Of a DNA stretch of 44,821 nt, positions 1-7,803 are shown piece by piece. Within the stretch, counting starts at the first letter, position 1. The number at the start of each line of letters is the position of its first letter. The notes beneath the pieces were generated by a model. It searched no databases. It saw only the letters and a program-made list of their open reading frames with translations, and was not told the origin of the DNA. The DNA comes from CAZJYC01 sp964550165 (GTDB taxonomy: Bacteria; Acidobacteriota; Aminicenantia; Aminicenantales; Aminicenantaceae): the NCBI GenBank assembly GCA_964550165.1, contig CAZJYC010000016.1:1-44821 (forward strand), written 5' to 3'. The translations under genes and the position numbers were made by a program.

Positions 1-2
1 AG

Positions 3-584
3 AAGACAATCTTCGATTATACATTTTCCTCCCTCTCCCCCGGAAAATACGAGTGCCGGATGATTATAAGAAACCTGGATACGGGCAGAGCAGCTGTGGC
101 ATCATGTTCCGTCGAAATTCCTGAACCTTTGGAATCCGGGTCGAAACTGTTTGAACCTCTGCTGCTCATCCCGGAGAAGAACTCTTTTTACCTGAAGCTC
201 TCAAAGGAAAAGAATAAAGAAACTCAAGAGCGAGAATTGTCCATAGCCGATATTTACTCTTTTTTAACCAACGAGCATTCACCCCTGCTGGAAACGATAG
301 ACCAGGGAACAACGAAATTGCTGGCGATCATGCGAAGCTCGGTTGTGGGAATCCAAAATCCCAACGTGGAACTATCTGCCTTTCTTGGCCAAAAGCCCGA
401 AGCGCAGAAAACACGCCTCAATTTTTCCATTCTCTCCTCAAAGAAGGATAAAGACACAGACATCCTTTTTCTCGAATTTCAGCTTCCGCAGTTGAAGCCG
501 GGAATCTATTCCTTAGATCTTGTTGCCATGGAGACGTCAACCCAGGCCAAATCCCAAATAAGCCGGAGTTTTCAAGTCAAGTAA
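3..584 (+). CDS. C-terminal part of VWA-type (VWFA-related) protein, 5' truncated by window edge
   Basis: The reading frame is open from the first bases of the window to the TAA at 582-584, so the start lies outside. The Met at 60 is internal to a conserved stretch (SLSPGKYECRMIIRNLDTG). That stretch resembles the beta-rich C-terminal tail of the VWFA-related proteins common in Acidobacteriota (family knowledge, recalled without a search). The visible part has no transmembrane segment and no VWA MIDAS motif, which would lie upstream. The next gene follows on the same strand. The role is unknown; related proteins are usually exported. Another secreted beta-sandwich protein is possible. I am confident that it is coding and only moderately confident of the family. 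Confidence 0.6.
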   Translation, partial: KTIFDYTFSSLSPGKYECRMIIRNLDTGRAAVASCSVEIPEPLESGSKLFEPLLLIPEKNSFYLKLSKEKNKETQERELSIADIYSFLTNEHSPLLETIDQGTTKLLAIMRSSVVGIQNPNVELSAFLGQKPEAQKTRLNFSILSSKKDKDTDILFLEFQLPQLKPGIYSLDLVAMETSTQAKSQISRSFQVK

Positions 585-780
585 TTTTTATTTTTTGTTG
601 GAAATAACTAATCTTTTTCCACTGCTTTTTTCTTATTTGACATTTAATTTCTCAAGATATAGATTTAAAAACTCAATAATGATCTCAGAGGAGTGCGATA
701 TTCCGAGTAAACAACAGATTGCAAAAACCAAAACTCCGACTCAAAAAGACACTCTTGGATGGACCCTCGACTATAACAAA

Positions 781-787
781 AAGGAGG
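781..787 (+). promoter_or_regulatory. Shine-Dalgarno AAGGAGG that decides the C69 dipeptidase start
   Basis: A full-consensus AAGGAGG lies 5 bases before GTG 793. The frame remains open back to TTG 595, but there is no comparable ribosome site there. Starting at 793 also places a clean signal-anchor-like segment at the N-terminus, which supports GTG 793. Confidence 0.75.
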
Positions 788-792
788 ATAAA

Positions 793-2556
793 GTGAAGGC
801 TAAAAAACTCTTTTTCGTGGCTCTGATTTTGTTTGCTGCTCTGGCCATAATTCGCATATCAATCTTCAATCAGCCAGGCAGCAAGGACTATGAGCCCTCT
901 AACCCAGTCCCGTTTCCAGACGGCTGCACAGTCATCATGGTCGGCAAAAATGCGTCTGTCGATGGCTCGGTCATGAGCACCCATACCTGTGACTGCGGGC
1001 TGTGCGACTGGACCTGGCGTTATGTCCCGGCAGCAGACCATGCACCCGGTTCCAAGCGCACCATTTACCATATCGACCAGTTCAAGAGCTTGCCGCCGAG
1101 CATGGGTTTGAAATGGGATAGGTATAAGGATGACCTGGCAGGCCTGGAAATCCCAGAGGTTCCCCATACCTATGCCTATCTCAACGGCTCTTTCGGCTAC
1201 ATGAATGACCAGCAAGTGGCTTTGGGTGAATCGACCATCGGCTGCCATAAAAAAATGTTAAATCCCACTCCCACTGCCAAATTCGATATCACCATGCTGA
1301 CCCTGATCGCCATGGAGAGAGCCGGGACAGCCAGAGAGGCGATTAAAATCATGGGCGAACTGGCTGAAAAGTATGGATACGGATTCACCGATGAAGGAGA
1401 GATGCTCTCTTTATCCGACCCGAAAGAGGTCTGGGTTTTCGAGATCATGCCGGTCGGGCCTCTCTGGACTCCAGAGAGCGGAAAGCCCGGAGCTGTCTGG
1501 TGCGCCCAGAGGGTTCCTGACGACCATGTTTGTGTCTGCCCCAATGAATCCCGCATCGGAGAGATCGATCTCAAGAATACGGACTACTTCATGGCCTCAC
1601 CGAATGTTGTCTCTTATGCCATTGAGAACGGCTTCTATGATCCCAAGAGCGGAAAGCCATTCAACTGGAAGAAAGCCTATTCTCCGAGCGAATACAGCGC
1701 CTCAAGCAGCAAGGGTTCCCGGGTCCGGCTCTGGCGCTTTCTTGACCTCGTCGCCCCATCCCAGAAGTTCAGTCCGGATACGCCGAACATGGAGTTCCCG
1801 TTTTCCGTGAAGCCGGATAAAAAACTTTCGGTCTATGATGTCATGATAATGACCAGGGATAAATGCGAGGGAACTCCCTTTGACCCGGCCAGAGGGCTTC
1901 AAGGAGGGGCCTTTGCCAACCCGAACTTCCTTCCCTATGGCTTCAGGCTTGAAGACAAGACCTACAGCCTCCCGCGCGTCATCGGTGTCAACCGGGCCGA
2001 ATACGTCACTGTCACCCAGTGCAGAAGCTGGCCGCCCAATCCCATCGGTGGAATTGTCTGGCTTGCCTGGGGTAGCCAGGACACGTCCTGTTACATGCCC
2101 CTTTACGCGGGCATTACCCAGATTCCGAGGTCTTTTGAAATCGGAGACCACTGGGAGTTTAACCGCGATTCTGCCCGATGGGCTTTTGATTATGTGGATT
2201 TCCATACCCAGGTCCTTTATTCTGTGGCTATCGAGGATGTCCGGGAGGCCCAGAAAAAATGGGAGAAGTCAGCCGTGGACCGGACTCCGGATATCGATAA
2301 AGCCGCCTTAGAACTCTACAAAAAGGACCCGGCCCAAGCCCAGCAATTCCTGACCGACTACTGTCTCAACAACGCCAACCGGGTCACTGGTGCCTGGTGG
2401 GAACTGGGGAACCAGCTGCTGGTTAAATACAATAAGCTCTGGATCTACGATGTTAAAACCCGGAAGAGAAACGCCCTGAAATTCCCGGATTGGTATCTCA
2501 AAGCACTGATCGAATACAATAAGCTCACCCCTCAGTCAGAGAAGAAGCAGGAATAG
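793..2556 (+). CDS. C69-family dipeptidase, secreted
   Basis: 587 aa from GTG 793. The N-terminus (MKAKKLFF then about 16 hydrophobic residues) is a signal peptide or anchor. It is followed by DGCTVIMVGKNASVDGS, the hallmark of peptidase family C69 (N-terminal nucleophile hydrolases related to PepD). Cys45 is the expected nucleophile, normally freed by removal of the propeptide. Other conserved-looking stretches are GLCDWTWRYVPAADH, the STIGCHKK region and VGVNRAEYVTVTQCR. Members hydrolyse dipeptides; export suggests peptide scavenging outside the cytoplasm. The frame could start as early as TTG 595 or ATG 679, adding up to 66 residues of low-complexity lead, but the strong ribosome site favours 793. 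It lies alone between the VWA-like tail and the giant kelch protein. The family is secure; the exact substrate is unknown. Confidence 0.88.
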   Translation: MKAKKLFFVALILFAALAIIRISIFNQPGSKDYEPSNPVPFPDGCTVIMVGKNASVDGSVMSTHTCDCGLCDWTWRYVPAADHAPGSKRTIYHIDQFKSLPPSMGLKWDRYKDDLAGLEIPEVPHTYAYLNGSFGYMNDQQVALGESTIGCHKKMLNPTPTAKFDITMLTLIAMERAGTAREAIKIMGELAEKYGYGFTDEGEMLSLSDPKEVWVFEIMPVGPLWTPESGKPGAVWCAQRVPDDHVCVCPNESRIGEIDLKNTDYFMASPNVVSYAIENGFYDPKSGKPFNWKKAYSPSEYSASSSKGSRVRLWRFLDLVAPSQKFSPDTPNMEFPFSVKPDKKLSVYDVMIMTRDKCEGTPFDPARGLQGGAFANPNFLPYGFRLEDKTYSLPRVIGVNRAEYVTVTQCRSWPPNPIGGIVWLAWGSQDTSCYMPLYAGITQIPRSFEIGDHWEFNRDSARWAFDYVDFHTQVLYSVAIEDVREAQKKWEKSAVDRTPDIDKAALELYKKDPAQAQQFLTDYCLNNANRVTGAWWELGNQLLVKYNKLWIYDVKTRKRNALKFPDWYLKALIEYNKLTPQSEKKQE

Positions 2557-2783
2557 GATCTCATTTTTCATAAAGGCTTTTTTCTATTGGATTTTTTCCG
2601 GAAAGAATGAGAAGAGCCTCTGCTTTTCAGAGCCTGCGAATGGGCCCATAAAAATATCTGGCTTTAGCGGACTGCAGGCCGAAAAAATTCATCATTTCCA
2701 ATTTAAATCCATTTTTATTTCGCATTTAGAGAAAGAATTTTATACATTGTTATTTTATTGATAACGTTTTTATATTAATTCTC

Positions 2784-2812
2784 TTGACATCTCAAATTGT
2801 ATATTGTATACG
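2784..2812 (+). promoter_or_regulatory. Sigma70-type promoter for the giant kelch gene
   Basis: TTGACA at 2784-2789, a 17-base spacer, then TATACG at 2807-2812. It lies in an AT-rich gap between the dipeptidase and the giant secreted-protein gene and points toward the latter. The -35 hexamer is perfect and the spacing optimal. The start of transcription would be near 2819. Confidence 0.5.
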
Positions 2813-2840
2813 TTACGCTCTTAAGGGGAAGAGGAGGAAC

Positions 2841-3014
2841 GTGAGGAAAGTATGTCACAAGCCAAGGGATAAGGGAAGAGCTAAAACTCCCTGCTCAAAA
2901 AAATCATCACTTCCCAAACATAATCCAAATCTCTTTCTTCTTTTCTCCTGCTTTCTTTGGTCTCTATCTCCAATTTTGAAGCTGAGATTATTGAGACAAA
3001 GAAAAAGTTTTTAA
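2841..3014 (+). CDS. Possible 57-aa leader ORF upstream of the kelch protein
   Basis: A GTG at 2841 is preceded by GAGGAGG (2831-2837) with a short 3-base spacing and lies about 22 bases after the predicted transcription start. The product would have a very basic N-terminal half (MRKVCHKPRDKGRAK) and a hydrophobic stretch (FLLFSCFLWSLSPIL), ending 21 bases before the start of the giant gene. I recognise no family. It could be a small membrane peptide, a translated leader or chance. The rest of the 2557-3035 gap holds only AT-rich sequence and the promoter. Confidence 0.2.
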   Translation: MRKVCHKPRDKGRAKTPCSKKSSLPKHNPNLFLLFSCFLWSLSPILKLRLLRQRKSF

Positions 3015-3035
3015 ATTCTTGAAAGGAGTACAACC

Positions 3036-6000
3036 ATGCCAAAACGTCTTTTGTATTTCTGCCTGCTCGCTTTCATCTTTTTTCTGCAAGCGTCAAGATC
3101 GCCATCAAATTCCCTGTCTGCGGGACAAAACGAAGCATCGGATTCGAGTCTGATCGCAGGGCGAAATGTGAACATGGTTTCCGGGACGAAACTTCCCTAT
3201 GGAGACCCCTGGCTCCAGCGCCAGAACGAGCCTTCGATTGCTGTCTCAACAAGAAATCCGTTACATCTGCTTGCAGGAGCAAATGATTACCGGACAATCG
3301 ATATGCCAGACCCGGAGAAAATCATTCCCGGCCAAGAAGAAAAAACGGCCTATGCCCCACGGGATGCGTGGTTAGGAGTATTCAAATCGTTTGACGGAGG
3401 TCAGTCCTGGATCAGCACTCTTCTGCCTGGATTTCCCCAGGACGCTTCAGTTGAAGGATTGGCCTCTCCACTCCGAGGGGCCGGTTATTATGCAGCTGCC
3501 GATCCTGTGGTTCGTGCCGGAACAAACGGACTTTTCTACTACAGCGGCATAGCCTTTGAACGGGAAACAAAGAAAGGCGCAGTTTTTGTCGCGCGGTTTA
3601 TTGACAACAACAACAAAGAAAACGGCGACCCGATAAAGTATATCGATACCGCCATTATCAGCAGCAGCGCTAACGGCGAATTCATCGATAAGCCATGGAT
3701 TGCTGTTGATGCTCCAAGAAATGCCGCGCACACTGTTGCTATCATCGCGTCTGATACACCAGCTCAGTATATTCCTGCCAGCGATGTTTATATTTCTTAT
3801 AGCGTATTCTCCGGTGAAGGAGATAACCGCAAGAGCAAAATTCTCTTTGTAAAATCCAACGATTGTGGCACAACATGGGATACGCCTATTGAATTGAGCT
3901 CAGGTCATGACCTCAACCAAAGCGCAACAATCGCCGTCGACCCAAGACAAAACGGACAAATTTATGTCGCCTGGCGGCGTTTTACTAAAGGAAGCCAGAC
4001 TGATGCCATCATAGTCGCTTCATCAAAGAATGCAGGCAAAAGTTTCAGCAAAATCATTGAGGTGACATCGATTGCTCAGTTCGATCAGGGAACAACTGCC
4101 GCTTCCTTTCGAACAAACAGCTATCCCTCCTTAGCTGTGGATAATAAGGGAATCGTTTATTTGGCCTGGTCACAGCGCGGCATTGGCCCAGGAGGAGACG
4201 CTCGCATAGTTATTTCCACATCAAATAATGGGATCAATTGGACCTCTCCAAAAGCGGTCGACAACCATGCAGGCCGCGGCCACCAGTTTATGCCGTCATT
4301 GACTTATGCTGCAGGCAAGATTATCGCAGGCTGGTATGACGAGAGAGACGATATTTCTGAGCGCTTTACATATTACATCAATGATATCCCGGGAGAGACG
4401 CGTCATACAACTGATGTCCGAGTCGCCCAGGCGGATGCAGGCAGGAACCCATTTTTTGAAGCATCCCAGCGCGTTTCCCGGTATTTACATGCCATCACCA
4501 GCTCAGGCATTAAGCAAATCCGATTCAATCCGCCCAATTATCCCCTCTTTCAGCAAGGCACCAGGCCTTTTCATGGCGACTATATCGATATTTCCCCTTC
4601 GCCCATGTTCCTGCCTGAGCACAAGTGGCGGTGGACTTACAATACAGACCCTTATCAATCGCCGGTCTTTCATGTCAGCTGGACCGATAACCGCGATGTG
4701 AAGCCGCCGGCAGACGGTAATTGGACCAACTACACGCCTCCAAATTCGAATGCGATTCAAGACCCTGAGTTCCAAACTAGCGAAATCTGTTCAGAAGGTC
4801 AAACCGGAATGCGGAACCAGAATATCTACACGTCCTGCATTACTCAAGGTCTTGTGGTCGGCTCACCCGGAAACTACAAGCCCCTAGGCATGATCCAACG
4901 CACATTTGTGGTTTTTGTGAAAAACGCGACAGATTCAATCCGCAGTTTTAAGTTGACGATCGATGCTCCGCCGGGCGTGAGAGCATCCTTCCTGCAGTTT
5001 AAGGTTGTTGACGAGCTCATCGTGGACATTGCTCCTTCTTCATCCATCTCAAGGACGGTCTTTGTCGATTCCACTGACCCGAGTGCCACAGTGAGGGTTG
5101 ATGTCAGTGAAGTTGGCGGCCTGCTGCGAAGCTTTGTCCTTTTGAATCCAGATAGCACAAATCCAGAAATTATCAATCCAGACATGGATCCCTTGAATCC
5201 GGATATCGAAAACCTGGAGGTCCACAACCCGGACATCGAAAATCCGGACATTGAAAATCCGGATATAGAAAATCCGGACATCGTCAACCCCGATATCGAG
5301 AATCCTGATATCGTCAACCCGGACATCGTCAATCCAGACATCGAAAATCCGGATATCGTTAATCCGGATATCGAAAATCCAGACATCGTCAACCCGGACA
5401 TCGAAAACCCGGATATCGAAAATCCGGACATCGAAAACGGCTCTTTGACTGACAACACCTGGATTGTAACAAACGACGGCAATACAACCTCAGCCTACAC
5501 CTTCAAGATGCTCGCCGCAAACTTTGACCCGGCTGACTATCCGGGCTTTGGATTCCAGCTCCTCATCTACAGAGTCCACAAGAATCCTGTCGCTGTCGGT
5601 TGCGAGCTTAAAGAAGAGCATCACGACGAACTCATCGCCAATATTGTTAATCCCTACATCAATCCTGATATCGAAAACCCTGATATCGAGAATCCAGACA
5701 TCGAAAACCCAGACATTGAAAACGCTACCTTTTATGTTGCTCCTGGCGACCAAATCTGGGTCACCCTCCGAGTCTATGACCCAAATAAAAATGATGACAT
5801 CACGTTTAATCCGAGGACAGTCAGCGGTGTGGTCACTGCCCAAGCAGTCAACACAGAAGATGCTCAGGCAGGAATAACATTTCCTCCTGTAGCGATGTCG
5901 CCCCTCAAAATCCTCACCGAATCGCTCCCAGACGGAGTGATAGGCCAGTCTTACAGCACAACCCTGACCGCCACAGGCGGGAGCGGAGCATACACCTGGA

Positions 6001-7796
6001 GCTTGGACTATTATTCAAACCCACTGCCGCCCGGTCTGATACTCTCCAGCAACGGCATAATCAGCGGAACTCCAGAAGAAGAAGAAACATCATATCCTCA
6101 TTTCTACACTTTCATGGCCCAGGTCACTGACACAAGCAATCCGCCCCAAACCGTAACCAGGGAATTGACGATACAGGTCGCCAAGCCGCTTGAGATCACC
6201 ACCGAATCGCTCCCAGACGGAGTTAACCATCTTTTCTACAGCACAACTCTTGCGCAAGCTGGTGGAATAGGGCCATTCACCTGGAGCGTTACATCTGGTT
6301 CGCTGCCGAGCGGGCTCAGCCTCGGCATGAACTCAGGCACGATCAGCGGGACACCTGCTGCCACAGGAACCTCCAGCTTCACCGTTAGCGTTACAGACTC
6401 GACATCCACTCCCCAATCCGACTCTCAAAATCTCAGTCTCACAATCCTCTCCTATGGCACTGCCTCTAAACTTGTCTTCACTCAGCAACCAGGAGGAGGC
6501 GCTGCGAATGATGTCTGGACACAACAGCCAAAAGTAGAAGTTCAGGATGCGGCTGGGAATACCGTAACCTCGGATAACAGCACTCTGATTAATTTGGCCA
6601 TCGGAAATAATCCTGGCAGCGGAGAGCTCTCTGGCACGATAGGCGTTACTGTGATTTCTGGTGTAGCCACATTCATGGATCTGAAAATCGACAAGGGTGG
6701 ATGGGATTATTCTCTCGTCGCTTCAGCTTATGGGCTTGACCCAGGCTCTTCAAATCCGTTTGATATCGAAGGCTTTTCTGGTACCCCAGGCAGCATGAGC
6801 ACTCCTCGAACAAGCCACACGGCGACACTCCTAAACGGAGGAAAAATACTCATAGCCGGAGGTCATAACGGAACAAACGCTGTAGCGAGTGCTGAAATTT
6901 ATAATCCTGCTACAGGAACATTCTCCCCAACACCAGGAGGAATGAATGAAGCCCGCTACGGTCACACAGCTACACTTCTTCCTGACAACAAAGTCCTTAT
7001 TACAGGTGGCAAAAATCAATATAATTTTGAGTTAGACTCTGCGGAGATCTTTGATCCGGCCTCCGGTACTTACTCGGAGATCACAAACAAAATGTCTGCA
7101 GCGCGCCACGGTCACACGGCAACGCGCCTGGTGGATGGAAATGTTCTTATTACTGGAGGTTTTAACGGGGAAAGCGGTAATTGGAGCGCTGAAATCTATG
7201 ATGTTGATGAACAATCTTTTTACAGCGTAGGAAATATGACAACTCCGCGTAACCAGCATACAGCTACACTTTTATCTGACGGAAGAGTCCTGATTGCAGG
7301 TGGTGATGATGGAGCTGGCAATGTTCTCTCCAGCGCAGAAATCTATGACCCTGTTTCTGAATACTTCACAGCCACAACTGGCGCCATGACCGTAGACCGC
7401 TGCATTCACACGGCGACAAAACTGTCCGATGGGACAGTCCTTATTACAGGCGGCAACACCGGATATGGTTATGCCTCAAGTGCAGACATCTTCAATAAAG
7501 ATACCAGCCTTTTCAACAGCACCGGAGCCATGAGCACTGCCCGTGCATACCATACAGCCACATTGCTATCTGATGGAAGCGTGTTCATTGTTGGAGGTGC
7601 CAGCAAATCTGGCTTTCACTCGAGCGCAGAAGTCTATAACCCCGCAGCTGCTGGTTTCACCAGCAAGGGCAGTATGAGCGCCGCTCGCGGACGCCACACT
7701 GCCACTTTGCTCTCAGATAAAAGGGTGCTCATCACCGGAGGTCATAACGAATACGCTACTCTTCAGAGTGCGGAAATCTTCTGGCCAAAACGCTAA
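3036..7796 (+). CDS. Giant secreted multidomain protein: sialidase-like propeller, NPDI repeats, putative Ig domains, seven kelch repeats
   Basis: 1586 aa with a signal peptide (MPKRLLYFCLLAFIFFLQASR) and a good ribosome site (GAAAGGAG). Residues about 40-560 look like a BNR/sialidase-type beta-propeller, with degenerate Asp-box motifs such as SFDGGQSW, SNDCGTTW, SSKNAGKSF and STSNNGINW. Residues 704-801 hold 15 exact NPDI[E/V] pentapeptides. A beta domain follows, then a second tract with four more units (876-895). Residues about 958-1138 are two putative-Ig (He_PIG-like) domains with the ESLPDGV and ISGTP signatures, followed by an invasin/Big-like domain near 1145-1240. From about 1245 there are seven kelch units of the form M-[ST]-x-x-R-x-x-HTATLL-x-x-x-x-VLI-x-GG. 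No C-terminal sorting motif is obvious. It probably acts outside the cell in adhesion or glycan binding; catalysis is not evident. It converges on the kinase gene with a 7-base gap. Confidence 0.9.
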   Translation: MPKRLLYFCLLAFIFFLQASRSPSNSLSAGQNEASDSSLIAGRNVNMVSGTKLPYGDPWLQRQNEPSIAVSTRNPLHLLAGANDYRTIDMPDPEKIIPGQEEKTAYAPRDAWLGVFKSFDGGQSWISTLLPGFPQDASVEGLASPLRGAGYYAAADPVVRAGTNGLFYYSGIAFERETKKGAVFVARFIDNNNKENGDPIKYIDTAIISSSANGEFIDKPWIAVDAPRNAAHTVAIIASDTPAQYIPASDVYISYSVFSGEGDNRKSKILFVKSNDCGTTWDTPIELSSGHDLNQSATIAVDPRQNGQIYVAWRRFTKGSQTDAIIVASSKNAGKSFSKIIEVTSIAQFDQGTTAASFRTNSYPSLAVDNKGIVYLAWSQRGIGPGGDARIVISTSNNGINWTSPKAVDNHAGRGHQFMPSLTYAAGKIIAGWYDERDDISERFTYYINDIPGETRHTTDVRVAQADAGRNPFFEASQRVSRYLHAITSSGIKQIRFNPPNYPLFQQGTRPFHGDYIDISPSPMFLPEHKWRWTYNTDPYQSPVFHVSWTDNRDVKPPADGNWTNYTPPNSNAIQDPEFQTSEICSEGQTGMRNQNIYTSCITQGLVVGSPGNYKPLGMIQRTFVVFVKNATDSIRSFKLTIDAPPGVRASFLQFKVVDELIVDIAPSSSISRTVFVDSTDPSATVRVDVSEVGGLLRSFVLLNPDSTNPEIINPDMDPLNPDIENLEVHNPDIENPDIENPDIENPDIVNPDIENPDIVNPDIVNPDIENPDIVNPDIENPDIVNPDIENPDIENPDIENGSLTDNTWIVTNDGNTTSAYTFKMLAANFDPADYPGFGFQLLIYRVHKNPVAVGCELKEEHHDELIANIVNPYINPDIENPDIENPDIENPDIENATFYVAPGDQIWVTLRVYDPNKNDDITFNPRTVSGVVTAQAVNTEDAQAGITFPPVAMSPLKILTESLPDGVIGQSYSTTLTATGGSGAYTWSLDYYSNPLPPGLILSSNGIISGTPEEEETSYPHFYTFMAQVTDTSNPPQTVTRELTIQVAKPLEITTESLPDGVNHLFYSTTLAQAGGIGPFTWSVTSGSLPSGLSLGMNSGTISGTPAATGTSSFTVSVTDSTSTPQSDSQNLSLTILSYGTASKLVFTQQPGGGAANDVWTQQPKVEVQDAAGNTVTSDNSTLINLAIGNNPGSGELSGTIGVTVISGVATFMDLKIDKGGWDYSLVASAYGLDPGSSNPFDIEGFSGTPGSMSTPRTSHTATLLNGGKILIAGGHNGTNAVASAEIYNPATGTFSPTPGGMNEARYGHTATLLPDNKVLITGGKNQYNFELDSAEIFDPASGTYSEITNKMSAARHGHTATRLVDGNVLITGGFNGESGNWSAEIYDVDEQSFYSVGNMTTPRNQHTATLLSDGRVLIAGGDDGAGNVLSSAEIYDPVSEYFTATTGAMTVDRCIHTATKLSDGTVLITGGNTGYGYASSADIFNKDTSLFNSTGAMSTARAYHTATLLSDGSVFIVGGASKSGFHSSAEVYNPAAAGFTSKGSMSAARGRHTATLLSDKRVLITGGHNEYATLQSAEIFWPKR
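5145..5438 (+). repeat. In-frame 15-bp tandem repeat encoding NPDI[E/V] pentapeptides (tract 1)
   Basis: The period is 15 bases (aat-cc-n-ga-y-at-c-g-aa type units). Fifteen units encode exact NPDI followed by E or V. One degenerate unit (NLEVH) still keeps the 5-residue phase, and looser units (NPDST, NPEII) lead in. Synonymous third positions vary between units, so the protein sequence appears to be under selection rather than freshly duplicated DNA. Confidence 0.95.
5661..5720 (+). repeat. Second NPDIE tandem tract
   Basis: Four consecutive NPDIE units, preceded by the related NPYI at 5649. It is about 220 bases after tract 1 and separated from it by a non-repetitive beta-rich domain. Confidence 0.92.
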
Positions 7797-7803
7797 AGCT
7801 GAT

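Noticed and set aside
595..792. N-terminal extension of the C69 dipeptidase from TTG 595
   Set aside because: No ribosome site at 595, and the extension would bury the signal peptide; AAGGAGG-GTG at 793 is much better.
859..2311. Several 120-170 codon frames on both strands within the dipeptidase gene
   Set aside because: They are shadows of the main frame, with no independent ribosome sites or domains.
5145..5438. Regularly spaced short repeats resembling a CRISPR-like or minisatellite array
   Set aside because: The units are contiguous 15-base codons in frame with the giant gene and have no spacers, so this is protein-coding repetition.
4874..5482. Long antisense frame (202 codons) rich in SGF/SG repeats
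   Set aside because: It is the mirror of the NPDI[E/V] repeat, where a stop-free 15-base unit keeps every frame open; it has no ribosome site or family.
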